Shown piece after piece: positions 18,767-27,109 of a DNA stretch of 64,000 nucleotides. The DNA is from a bacterium ADurb.Bin157 (GTDB lineage: Bacteria; Muiribacteriota; Ozemobacteria; Ozemobacterales; Ozemobacteraceae). The notes under the pieces are model-generated. The model worked only from the letters and a program-made list of their open reading frames with translations, ran no database searches and was not told where the DNA came from. The stretch is taken from NCBI GenBank assembly GCA_002070375.1, contig MWDD01000005.1:1-64000 (forward strand), in the 5' to 3' direction. Position 1 is the stretch's first letter. The number at the start of each line of letters is the position of its first letter. The position numbers and the translations under genes are program-made.

Positions 18767-19780
18767 TCAAATATAGCCTTCGGGATTTTTTTGTTGCCAG
18801 TTCCAGGAATCGGTGCACATTTTTTCTATTCCGAACTTGGCTTTCCAGTTAAGTTCTTTTTCAGCTTTTGAGGGGTCGGCGTAATTAATTGCTATGTCTC
18901 CGGGTCTTCTGGGGGCAATTACAAATTTTATATTTTTATTGCACGCCTTTTCGAAAGCGCGCACCACATCAAGAACGCTGTAACCTTGCCCTGTTCCGAG
19001 GTTCCAAACCCCCAAACCGGGATTATCGGCAAGTTTTTCGAGCGCTTTAAGATGTCCTTCGGCCAAATCGACGACATGAATGTAGTCTCTGATTCCTGTG
19101 CCGTCTTTTGTCGGATAATCGTCGCCAAACACGCTTAAATGCTCTCTTCTGCCAATTGCCACCTGAGTTATAAATGGCATCAAATTGTTGGGGATACCGT
19201 TGGGGTCTTCACCGATTAAGCCGCTTTCATGGGCTCCTACCGGGTTAAAGTATCTAAGCAGAGCCACATTATTTTGCGGCTCTGCTTTTTGCCAATCTTT
19301 TAACACCAGCTCAACCATAAATTTAGAAGTTCCGTAGGGGTTAGTTGTTCCTCCCACCTTTGAATCTTCGTTAATCGGCACCTCATCGGGGTCGCCATAA
19401 ACGGTTGAAGAGGAGCTGAAAACGAGATTTTTAGTTTTGGTTGCGATCATTGCCTCACAAAGGCTGACAGTGCCCGCCACGTTATTTTTGTAGTATAAAA
19501 TAGGTTTTTCGACAGACTCTCCCACAGCTTTTAAACCCGCAAAATGCACAACCGAGTCAATTTTTGAATCGGCCATTATCTTTATCAACAGGCTCGTATC
19601 GAGAATATCGCCCTCGAAAAAAGCCGGTCGTTTTGCGGTTATTTGCTCTATTCTGTCTATAACCGCCATCTTACTGTTCGAAAGATTATCTACTATAAAA
19701 ACATCGTGCCCTGCGTTCAGCAGGCAAACAGCCGTGTGGCTGCCGATATAGCCTGCTCCGCCGGTTAACAGTATCTTCAT
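18767..19780 (-). CDS. galE: UDP-glucose 4-epimerase
   Basis: This extended short-chain dehydrogenase (337 aa) interconverts UDP-glucose and UDP-galactose (or the N-acetyl forms). The NAD-binding TGGAGYIGS is at residues 6-14, S124-type FSSSSTVYG precedes the catalytic Y149-xxx-K153 pair (NPYGTSK), matching E. coli GalE numbering exactly, and YFNPVGAH and RRPGD are present. GGAG lies 8 bp before the ATG, 19 bp after the ygfK stop, and kdsA follows without a gap. Likely feeds surface polysaccharide synthesis. Confidence 0.94.
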   Translation of the reverse strand: MKILLTGGAGYIGSHTAVCLLNAGHDVFIVDNLSNSKMAVIDRIEQITAKRPAFFEGDILDTSLLIKIMADSKIDSVVHFAGLKAVGESVEKPILYYKNNVAGTVSLCEAMIATKTKNLVFSSSSTVYGDPDEVPINEDSKVGGTTNPYGTSKFMVELVLKDWQKAEPQNNVALLRYFNPVGAHESGLIGEDPNGIPNNLMPFITQVAIGRREHLSVFGDDYPTKDGTGIRDYIHVVDLAEGHLKALEKLADNPGLGVWNLGTGQGYSVLDVVRAFEKACNKNIKFVIAPRRPGDIAINYADPSKAEKELNWKAKFGIEKMCTDSWNWQQKNPEGYI

Positions 19781-19799
19781 TTCAGCTCCATCGGTTCAT

Positions 19800-22700
19800 T
19801 TATTTATTAAACGCCTGCCCCTTCACTCCGTCATACAGAATTGCCATTTTAAGGGCATTTTCAAATGAATAAGTGACAGGTGCATTGTCTTTCGGTTCAA
19901 CATTCATAACTTCAAATGACTTTGCATTTAATCTTGCATGCATAGCGCCATCTTGGAAATGCAAAGCGTCATCGCGTTCTTCAAGTGTCATTTCTTTTCC
20001 GTCAACGCGTGCCTTCAGAAGCTTGCCCACAATTCTGTAAGCATTTTCTTCTTCCTTAAAGCTTTCATCGGTGAGATAGAATTTTGGCTTAATTTTATAC
20101 GGGTCACCGGCAGTTGGGCAGAAAGTTGTGCAGTTACCGCATTCATTACAGAAATCACCAATATTTAAAACCTGATTTTCTTGCGAGATGCGCAATGTTT
20201 TTTCAGTTTCGATTTTGATGTTTCCGCCATTTTTAACAGACTTTTGCACAACAAAGTCTCCGGTTCTGACGTGATAAGCCCTGTTAGCTCTGTTTGGACA
20301 AACGCTTACGCACACATTACATACATCATTGCAATATAAGCATCTTTCGGCCTCTGCTTTAGCTTCGGTTTCGGTAAGATCTCTTATCACAACCGCAAAC
20401 CCTTTTCTGCTCGCAATTTCTATTTCGGGCAATTTGATTCCCTTAACTCTGGTTGCGCTTTTTTTCATGAATTCTGCCGCAGAAAGGCCCTTCTTGACCT
20501 CAGCCGGGGCTAGTCCGCAATCTTTCCCGGCCTTCTTAATAATATTCATAGCAACGTTTTGCCCGTCTCCGGCTGCTTTCACAATCGTAGATGCTCCTCT
20601 TGTCGCGTCTCCGCCGGCAAAAACATTGTTTATGGCAGTCATTCCCGTTACGGGGTCAACTTTGAACAATTCGGGTTTAATAAAGTCAATTTTGACGTCT
20701 TGTCCGATGGCTTCAATTACCGTATCACAGGGAATGTCGACAATCGCGCCCTCGATAGCTACCGGCTTTCTTCTGCCGTCGCTGCCTTTTTCGCCAAGTT
20801 TCATTTTCTGACATTTAACAGCCGCAACTTTACCGTCTTTGACAACTATTTCGATCGGCTGGTGAAGTTCAAGAACTTCGATTCCTTCTTCTTCTAACGC
20901 CTTAATTTCTTCTGCATCGGCGGGCATTTCGGCTTTGGTTCGGCGATATACCACAGAAACTTTACCTTCGCCCAACCTCAACGCAGTTCTGGCTGCATCC
21001 ATGGCCGAATTGCCTCCGCCAATAATAACGGCATTGGCTCCGATAGCTAGTTTTTCGCCTTGTCTTACCATAGAAAGGAAGTCGAGCTGATTGAAAACAC
21101 CCTTGGCGTTTTCGCCCGGAATTCCCATCATTTTTGCAGTCTGAGCACCTACCGCCACATAAACATAATCAAATGTTTTTTTAATTTCTTCAAAACGTTT
21201 AGAATCGATGTTGTGGTTATACACAATTTTTACGCCCAAACCGCAGATATAATCGACGTCTTTTTTAATTGCCTCATCTGTTAATCTAAATGCAGGAATC
21301 GCGTCTGAAAGCATCCCGCCGGCGAAACTCTTAGTTTCAAAGATTTCAACGGTAAAGCCTTCAAGTCTCAAGAAATACGCCGCTGACAAGCCGCTTGGCC
21401 CGGCGCCTATTATAGCAACTTTTTTACCGTTATCTTTTGCGGGTTTCAAAGCGGGACGTTCGGCATTTTTAGACGCAATAAAGCGTTTGATTTCTCTAAT
21501 AAGCAACGGATTGTCATAATTCATGCGCGTGCACTTGTATTGGCACTGATGGTCACAAACCATACCCAAAATATTCGGCAACGGGTTATTGTGCATAATA
21601 ACTTCGTAAGCAGATTTATAATCACCCTTAGCGGTGTAATACATGTAATTGGGGATATCCTGAGTAACGGGGCAAGTAGTAAGACAAGGGGCCTTTACGC
21701 AATCAAAAACAGAAAGTTCGCGTGAAGTTTTAACAGAATCGCCTATTTTGCTTTCGGCGGCGTATGCTTCGTTACCCGCAACAGCCCCCGCGTATCTGCG
21801 CAGATTTATCAAAGCGGCATTTTTAACGTCAGAAGTTTTATTGCCTGAATATTTCAAAATATATTCATTAATGTTTGCGGCGCCTTCAGCTTTAATTGCA
21901 TTTCGCAAGTTTTCCAAAACCTGTATCTGTCGGGCATATCCGCCCGGTTTAAGCAAGTCGGAAGATGCTGTGACAGGTTTGATGCCGCACGCGATTATCT
22001 GATGAAGGTTAAAACAATCTGCTCCGGCGCTGAACGAAATATCAAGTTTTCCGTCAAATTCGTTTTGAAGTTTGGCGGCCAAATTGATGCTAATGGGATG
22101 CAAAGCGCGTCCGCTCATATACATCATTTTTTCGTTTTCGGGGAAAACAGTTTTATGATTTACGCTTTCAAGAGTGTTTGTAAGTTTAAGACTGAAAGCC
22201 ACGCCCTTTTCGGCGGCAGCTGCTGTCATATTTTTAATTATCTGAACTCCGTCGGGATATTTTAAGTCGTGTCCGAAAGCTTCATCGGGAACGTTAGTTA
22301 CAAAGCCCAATTTATCGTTCAAAATATGTCTTAGGTGATCGGCGCCTAACAAAGTTGGGTTAAGTTTAATGGTTGTATTATAGCCGCGTTCTTTAACCAA
22401 ATACATGGCAATCTTTTCGATTTCATCAGGGGGACAGCCATGCATAGTAGACAAAGTAATATTATCTGAGAGGGTTGCGGGAATGTAAATTTCGTCAACT
22501 TTAGGATAATATTTGCGAATTATCGCGAGTTTTTCTTTTAAGACATCTTCGCAGTCAGCCATTTTGTCTAAGAAGTTCTGAACGTTAGATTTAAGAACAC
22601 CCTCAAGATTGTAGCCTACGCTCATGTTAAATACGAAACCGCGGCCGTTTTCTTTGCTCCAACCGAATTTATGCCTCAAAACGTGAAGCATTATCCAGGC

Positions 22701-23078
22701 ATTTAAATATTCGTCAAAACTGTCATTAAGGCGCAACTCTTGCGACCATTCGCAGTTATAGCCTTCGTCCTGAACATCTATACAGGGCTTACTGACGTTG
22801 AGTTCATCAAGAGTTTGAACTGTTTTAAGTTCAAGATAACGAGAACCGCACAACCAAGCGGCTATAAGGTTTTGCGCCATTTGAGTATGTGGGCCTGCGG
22901 CGACACCTATAGGTGTTTCCATGTATTGTCCGTAGCGATTCATCGCAAATTCATCGCTCTTTTTGGGGACAAAAAACAAATCTTTATGAATACCGAATAT
23001 TTGTTGTGTTTCATCGTATTCTCTTAGAATCCATGAAGCAAGATGGTCAATTGAAGTTCTGGAAAATTCCTTTGACAT
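19800..23078 (-). CDS. ygfK: YgfK-type flavo/iron-sulfur oxidoreductase (putative selenate reductase subunit family)
   Basis: This is a 1092-aa multidomain cytoplasmic protein. Residues 1-450 form a dihydroorotate dehydrogenase-like TIM barrel. A GltD-like part follows: a Cys-rich Fer4_20 region (CLTTCPVTQDIP, about 470-540), an FAD site (VAIIGAGPSGLSAAYFLR) and an NAD(P)H site (AVIIGGGNSAMDAARTA). The C-terminus has ferredoxin-like clusters (CLYCNDVCNVCVSVCPNRA; CNECGNCTTFCP). YgfK homologues occur in purine and selenium-related gene clusters of anaerobes, but the physiological substrate is uncertain, and the usual partners (ssnA, ygeY, xanthine dehydrogenase) are absent here. GGAAA precedes the ATG by about 8 bp. 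Likely cotranscribed with galE. Confidence 0.88.
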   Translation of the reverse strand: MSKEFSRTSIDHLASWILREYDETQQIFGIHKDLFFVPKKSDEFAMNRYGQYMETPIGVAAGPHTQMAQNLIAAWLCGSRYLELKTVQTLDELNVSKPCIDVQDEGYNCEWSQELRLNDSFDEYLNAWIMLHVLRHKFGWSKENGRGFVFNMSVGYNLEGVLKSNVQNFLDKMADCEDVLKEKLAIIRKYYPKVDEIYIPATLSDNITLSTMHGCPPDEIEKIAMYLVKERGYNTTIKLNPTLLGADHLRHILNDKLGFVTNVPDEAFGHDLKYPDGVQIIKNMTAAAAEKGVAFSLKLTNTLESVNHKTVFPENEKMMYMSGRALHPISINLAAKLQNEFDGKLDISFSAGADCFNLHQIIACGIKPVTASSDLLKPGGYARQIQVLENLRNAIKAEGAANINEYILKYSGNKTSDVKNAALINLRRYAGAVAGNEAYAAESKIGDSVKTSRELSVFDCVKAPCLTTCPVTQDIPNYMYYTAKGDYKSAYEVIMHNNPLPNILGMVCDHQCQYKCTRMNYDNPLLIREIKRFIASKNAERPALKPAKDNGKKVAIIGAGPSGLSAAYFLRLEGFTVEIFETKSFAGGMLSDAIPAFRLTDEAIKKDVDYICGLGVKIVYNHNIDSKRFEEIKKTFDYVYVAVGAQTAKMMGIPGENAKGVFNQLDFLSMVRQGEKLAIGANAVIIGGGNSAMDAARTALRLGEGKVSVVYRRTKAEMPADAEEIKALEEEGIEVLELHQPIEIVVKDGKVAAVKCQKMKLGEKGSDGRRKPVAIEGAIVDIPCDTVIEAIGQDVKIDFIKPELFKVDPVTGMTAINNVFAGGDATRGASTIVKAAGDGQNVAMNIIKKAGKDCGLAPAEVKKGLSAAEFMKKSATRVKGIKLPEIEIASRKGFAVVIRDLTETEAKAEAERCLYCNDVCNVCVSVCPNRANRAYHVRTGDFVVQKSVKNGGNIKIETEKTLRISQENQVLNIGDFCNECGNCTTFCPTAGDPYKIKPKFYLTDESFKEEENAYRIVGKLLKARVDGKEMTLEERDDALHFQDGAMHARLNAKSFEVMNVEPKDNAPVTYSFENALKMAILYDGVKGQAFNK

Positions 23079-23156
23079 TAAAAGTTTCCTTTCCCGATTT
23101 AATTTATAGGATAGAGAATTTTAACATATTAATTAAATATTGTCCGAAGTTTTTAT

Positions 23157-23204
23157 AAAAAAACCCGCAAACGCTTTTCGAAGGGCAGCATTTGCGGGTT
23201 TTAC
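23157..23204 (-). terminator. Intrinsic terminator after rfbB
   Basis: An 11-bp stem AAACCCGCAAA/TTTGCGGGTTT (23161-23171 with 23191-23201) ends, in the minus sense, in a run of T. It closes the rfbB transcript and separates it from ygfK. Confidence 0.85.
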
Positions 23205-23217
23205 AAAACTATTTAAC

Positions 23218-24258
23218 TTACTTGGACAAGCCGAGGCGCTCGCGCTTATATTTATCTCTCAGGGGTTCCCACCACCACTTGTTTTCGAGATACCATTGAA
23301 CGGTTTTTCTTAGTCCGGTTTCAAAAGTTTCTTCGGGCTTCCAACCCAGTTCTCTCTCAATCTTGCTTGCATCTATGGCATATCTCAAGTCATGTCCGGG
23401 TCTGTCGGCAACAAATTCTATTTGCTCCTTATATTTTCTGTTCCCGCTTTTGGGTACTAGTTCGTCTAGTATCTCACAAATTGTTTGCACCACTTCTATA
23501 TTCATTTTTTCATTGTGGCCGCCAATGTTGTATGTGTGTCCCGGCTTGCCGTTCAAACAGACCGTGCACAGAGCCCGAGCATGGTCTTCGACATAGAGCC
23601 AGTCGCGAATCTGATCACCCTTTCCATAAATAGGAAGAGATTTGCCTTCTAGGGCATTCAAAATGACCAACGGAATCAGTTTTTCGGGGAAATGATAAGG
23701 TCCGTAATTGTTAGAGCAATTTGTGATTACGGTTTTCAGACCGAAAGTTCTGTGCCAGGCTCTTACGAGGTGGTCTGAGCCTGCTTTGCTGGCAGAGTAA
23801 GGAGAACTTGGGTCATAGGGAGTTTCTTCTGTAAACATACTGTCGTCAAGATCTAAATCGCCATATACTTCGTCAGTGCTTATATGATGAAATCTAAAAT
23901 TGGGGTGTTCTTTCGCATAAAATCTTGCCACATCAAGAAGAGTGTAGGTTCCGACAAGGTTAGTATGAATAAATGCGGCGGGGCCGTCTATACTTCTGTC
24001 TACATGCGATTCGGCGGCGAGGTGCATTATCGCATCGGGTTTATGCTTGTCAAAAACAGCTTCAATTATTTGTCTGTCGCAAATATCAGCTTGTTCAAAA
24101 ACATAACGATCAGACCCGGAGACTTCTTTGAGAGACTCAAGATTGCCCGCATAAGTCAGTTTGTCTAAGTTTATTACGCTATGATCAGTATTTTTGATTA
24201 AATGCCTGATAACTGCCGACCCGATAAAACCTGCACCGCCGGTAACGATAATTTTCAT
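23218..24258 (-). CDS. rfbB: dTDP-glucose 4,6-dehydratase
   Basis: RmlB/RfbB (346 aa) converts dTDP-glucose to the 4-keto-6-deoxy sugar, the entry point to rhamnose and other deoxysugars for surface glycans. TGGAGFIGS is at residues 6-14, the catalytic T128-D129-E130 in ISTDEVYGD, and Y154-xxx-K158 in [20 protein letters not shown] is also typical. GAGGTAG lies about 10 bp before the ATG. A TATAAT-like -10 element overlaps the tRNA terminator's T-run upstream (24286-24291), without a good -35. The other rml genes are not adjacent; it stands alone between two terminators. Confidence 0.95.
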   Translation of the reverse strand: MKIIVTGGAGFIGSAVIRHLIKNTDHSVINLDKLTYAGNLESLKEVSGSDRYVFEQADICDRQIIEAVFDKHKPDAIMHLAAESHVDRSIDGPAAFIHTNLVGTYTLLDVARFYAKEHPNFRFHHISTDEVYGDLDLDDSMFTEETPYDPSSPYSASKAGSDHLVRAWHRTFGLKTVITNCSNNYGPYHFPEKLIPLVILNALEGKSLPIYGKGDQIRDWLYVEDHARALCTVCLNGKPGHTYNIGGHNEKMNIEVVQTICEILDELVPKSGNRKYKEQIEFVADRPGHDLRYAIDASKIERELGWKPEETFETGLRKTVQWYLENKWWWEPLRDKYKRERLGLSK

Positions 24259-24290
24259 TATGCTTCTCTACCTCTTTTATGCTGTATTAT

Positions 24291-24323
24291 AAGAAAGGCC
24301 ACCTCAAATGGATGAGATGGCCT
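24291..24323 (-). terminator. Intrinsic terminator downstream of tRNA-Pro
   Basis: In the minus sense, a 10-bp stem GGCCATCTCA/TGAGGTGGCC (one G-U pair, loop TCCATT) is followed by TTTCTT. It lies 6 bp after the tRNA 3' end. Confidence 0.75.
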
Positions 24324-24328
24324 TAAAA

Positions 24329-24401
24329 TCGGGGCGACTGGGCTCGAACCAGCGACCTCATGGTCCCGAACCATGCACGCTACCAACTGCGCTACGCCCC
24401 G
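24329..24401 (-). tRNA. tRNA-Pro (anticodon CGG)
   Basis: The 73-nt cloverleaf reads from 24401 down: acceptor CGGGGCG paired with CGCCCCG, D arm GCGC-AGTTGGTA-GCGT, anticodon stem CATGG/CCATG with loop TTCGGGA (anticodon CGG), T arm GCTGG-TTCGAGC-CCAGT, discriminator A. The 3' CCA is not encoded. This is the only tRNA in the window and it has its own promoter and terminator. Confidence 0.95.
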
Positions 24402-24412
24402 TTAGTTGGAAC

Positions 24413-24441
24413 AATATAGCACCCGCCCGAAAAAAATGCAA
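24413..24441 (-). promoter_or_regulatory. Sigma70-type promoter of tRNA-Pro
   Basis: In the minus sense, TTGCAT and TATATT are separated by 17 bp, with the predicted start about 5 bp upstream of the mature tRNA. Between here and the divergent promoter at 24496 lies only AT-rich sequence with no gene. Confidence 0.65.
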
Positions 24442-24495
24442 CAAAAATAATTGTATGTCGAAGTTTTTTTTAACGAACTTTAAACTGCTTTTTTC

Positions 24496-24524
24496 TTGAC
24501 ACAACTCACCGCAGATATTATCAT
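24496..24524 (+). promoter_or_regulatory. Sigma70-type promoter of the DegT-recJ run
   Basis: TTGACA (24496-24501) and TATCAT (24519-24524) are separated by 17 bp. The transcript would have a leader of about 100 nt before the aminotransferase ATG at 24629. That leader can form a hairpin from GGTGT (24580s) and ACACC (24608-24612). No riboswitch class was recognised. Confidence 0.6.
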
Positions 24525-24628
24525 TTGCGGACAGGATATTTAAGAATAAGTTTCAGGAGTTTCTTGAAAAGTGTGTAACAGGTGTAAAGAGAGAACACAA
24601 GCCGGCACACACCTTCATAAACAGTAAC

Positions 24629-25807
24629 ATGACAAAAACAATTGCGCCTTGGCCATATTTTTCGGAAGAAGAAATATCGGCCGTCAAAAATGTCTTACTA
24701 AGCGGCAAAGTTAATTATTGGACCGGCGACGAATGCAAAACCTTCGAAAAGGAATTTGCCTCTTACGTCGGTCGCAAATATGCAATTGCTCTTGCAAACG
24801 GATCTTTGGCGCTTGAATTAGCTCTAATAGGCTACGACATTGGCCCCGGCGATGAAGTTATTGTTTCCTGCAGAAGCTTTATGGCATCTGCCAGTTGCGC
24901 TATAATGCGCGGAGCTACCCCGGTATTTGCTGATGTAGACAGAACTTCTCAAAATATTTCGGTTGAATCCATCAAGTCAAAAATCACAAACAGAACCAAG
25001 GCAATTATATGCGTACACTTGGCCGGCTGGCCCTGTGACATGGATGCCATATTAAAAATAGCCGAAGAACATAATCTCATTGTTATTGAAGACTGTGCCC
25101 AGGCACATGGCGCCAAATACAAAAACAGTAACATCGGCTCAATGGGTCATATTTCAGCATTTTCCTTTTGCCAAGATAAGATAATGACTACCGGCGGCGA
25201 AGGCGGCATGTTGCTTACTGACGATGAAACTGTTTATAAAAAGTGCTGGGCGTATAAAGAACATGGAAAATCTTTTGATAAAATCTTCAACGAAGAACGC
25301 CATCCGGGATTCCATTGGTGTATAGAGTCTTTTGGCACTAATTGGCGAATGACCGAAATCCAAGCGGTCATAGGCATTCTTCAGCTAAAGAAGCTCAACA
25401 ACTGGGTCGAACAAAGAAGAGCAAACTCTTTAAAACTCAAAGAAGCTTTCGGCAAGAGTCCACTAATTCGCATTACTGAGCCTGAGTCACACATTTATCA
25501 TTCTTATTACAAATTTTACGTTTTCATCAATCCCGAAATGCTGAAACCTGACTGGAACAGGAACAATATCATCGAAAATATAGAAGCCGAAGGAATTTAT
25601 TGCGGTTCGGGCAGTTGCGGCGAACTATACCTTGAAAAGGCATTTAAAGATCAGTATGAAAAAACAAACTTTAAACCTTTGCCGATAGCTCATGAATTGG
25701 CAGAAACATCACTAATGTTTATGGTTCACCCCACTTTGACCGATCAAGATCTGAAAAGAACCATCGAAGTCTGTACAAAAGTATTTAAGCAGGCCTGTAA
25801 AGAATAA
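24629..25807 (+). CDS. DegT/DnrJ/EryC1/StrS-family PLP aminotransferase
   Basis: This 392-aa type I-fold sugar aminotransferase typically converts a nucleotide-linked keto sugar to an amino sugar. The Schiff-base lysine is K184 in FCQDKIMTTGGEGG, with D155 and Q158 in IEDCAQAHGA positioning the PLP ring, and the N-terminal ALANGSLALELAL is the cofactor-phosphate loop. The rfbB gene 370 bp away on the other strand could supply a 4-keto sugar, which is inference. There is no evident ribosome-binding site before the ATG. An unrecognised membrane protein follows after about 50 bp. Confidence 0.88.
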   Translation: MTKTIAPWPYFSEEEISAVKNVLLSGKVNYWTGDECKTFEKEFASYVGRKYAIALANGSLALELALIGYDIGPGDEVIVSCRSFMASASCAIMRGATPVFADVDRTSQNISVESIKSKITNRTKAIICVHLAGWPCDMDAILKIAEEHNLIVIEDCAQAHGAKYKNSNIGSMGHISAFSFCQDKIMTTGGEGGMLLTDDETVYKKCWAYKEHGKSFDKIFNEERHPGFHWCIESFGTNWRMTEIQAVIGILQLKKLNNWVEQRRANSLKLKEAFGKSPLIRITEPESHIYHSYYKFYVFINPEMLKPDWNRNNIIENIEAEGIYCGSGSCGELYLEKAFKDQYEKTNFKPLPIAHELAETSLMFMVHPTLTDQDLKRTIEVCTKVFKQACKE

Positions 25808-25855
25808 TATTTTTTAGAGTATATTTTTAGTGATTTGAATGTTATTATTAACCTA

Positions 25856-27109
25856 ATGAATAAAATCACTTCCAATTCGGCTCGTTTTGACAAACTCAAA
25901 ACAGTGTTTTTCTTGGGGTTAAGCTGTAATTTCACATCATTGGCAGGTTGTATAGCTGTATGGATAGCTCTCGACAAACTGGGCTACGCCGATGGTGCAA
26001 TAGCAACAGCTTTACTTGTGCTCTCTTTTGCGCCAATTTTTATGGCAGATGCCGTAAACAATTACACACTTGGTCGCATAAAACTTGAGCAAGAAAAAAA
26101 CTGGGATGACGTTCAAGTAACGCCACATGGCCGCAAAAAAGTCGGCGTATTCTATAAATTTTACCGAATGCTCTCTATTATCCCCGCATATTTATTAGCG
26201 GCATCTTTTGTGGCAACATACTCTCAAAATGCACAGGCAGTGCACAATCTAAAGTTCACGTTTTTATTTGCTTTTATATTGAATTTTACAAGAGCCATGA
26301 CTTTTTTAAAAAATGCCGTCGCTCCTCGTCTGCCGTCTTTCGGCGGCCGCTCTCTTGTCGCAAGAATGATAGTCATAAGCTTGTGTTTTTCTTTTTGGTT
26401 TATGTGGTTTAAGCAATTGGAAGCTGTTCCAACTCCTAAGTTATATATTTTTTTATCGGGTATTTTTTATTTTATTGTGTCAGGAATAATGCATCCATTG
26501 CCTACTCGATTTTCGCTGCTTTCACCCGGCAAACATGTTTCCAGAGAGGCTTTTTTAACAATTGAACTTATTTCTGAGAAACAGCTTAATTTAATTTCAA
26601 AAGAAAATATTACTACCCCCGAAAATACACAGCCACTTGAAAAAGAAGGATTCACACTTGTTAAGCACGTCAGAATGCCTCTCATTGAACTCCCACTTTT
26701 TCAAATGTGGGGCTCGGCATATCTGAATGAAAATAAAAATATAATGGCTTTTTTGTTCGAGAACGAAATTAAAAAAGGTCTCTCTTTTACATTCTTGTCT
26801 GTTAAAAACGGTAGTTACATTATTACAACCAGCTTTGAAACAGAAGGAGTGAGATTTCCTCAGGGAATCGATTATGAAGAAGCCGACAAAAGCCTTAAGC
26901 CCTCTGAAATATTAAAGTTACACATAAATCGTATGGGTATGGATTCCGAAAATCTATCCGACACCCCATGGAAACACCTGGAAAACCTGTTTAAATCTAT
27001 AATAGATTTTCTTCATACAGGCACAGCTCAACGCCGAAAAATAACAAAAAAAACCGGTAACGAGATTGCAGATAACGAAGCAACAGCAAAAGCGGTGCCA
27101 AATGGATAA
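25856..27109 (+). CDS. Membrane protein of unknown family
   Basis: I do not recognise this 417-aa protein. The N-terminal half has about six hydrophobic segments (near residues 18-42, 48-68, 105-122, 135-155, 170-190 and 198-217), with charged loops rich in Lys and Arg. The C-terminal half (about 240-417) is soluble, mixed alpha/beta, and ends in a lysine-rich tail. The topology suggests an inner-membrane protein with a large cytoplasmic domain. The ATG at 25856 is preferred over an upstream TTG at 25835; neither has a strong ribosome-binding site. Its last 8 bp overlap recJ, and the aminotransferase lies just upstream, so the three genes are probably cotranscribed. Confidence 0.6.
   Translation: MNKITSNSARFDKLKTVFFLGLSCNFTSLAGCIAVWIALDKLGYADGAIATALLVLSFAPIFMADAVNNYTLGRIKLEQEKNWDDVQVTPHGRKKVGVFYKFYRMLSIIPAYLLAASFVATYSQNAQAVHNLKFTFLFAFILNFTRAMTFLKNAVAPRLPSFGGRSLVARMIVISLCFSFWFMWFKQLEAVPTPKLYIFLSGIFYFIVSGIMHPLPTRFSLLSPGKHVSREAFLTIELISEKQLNLISKENITTPENTQPLEKEGFTLVKHVRMPLIELPLFQMWGSAYLNENKNIMAFLFENEIKKGLSFTFLSVKNGSYIITTSFETEGVRFPQGIDYEEADKSLKPSEILKLHINRMGMDSENLSDTPWKHLENLFKSIIDFLHTGTAQRRKITKKTGNEIADNEATAKAVPNG

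Noticed and set aside
20329-20811. 160-codon plus-strand frame inside ygfK
   Set aside because: The minus-strand frame has intact flavin and iron-sulfur motifs here; the opposite frame has no ribosome-binding site or domain.
24525-24628. Leader before the aminotransferase as a riboswitch
   Set aside because: A simple hairpin can form, but no conserved core of a known riboswitch class is visible.
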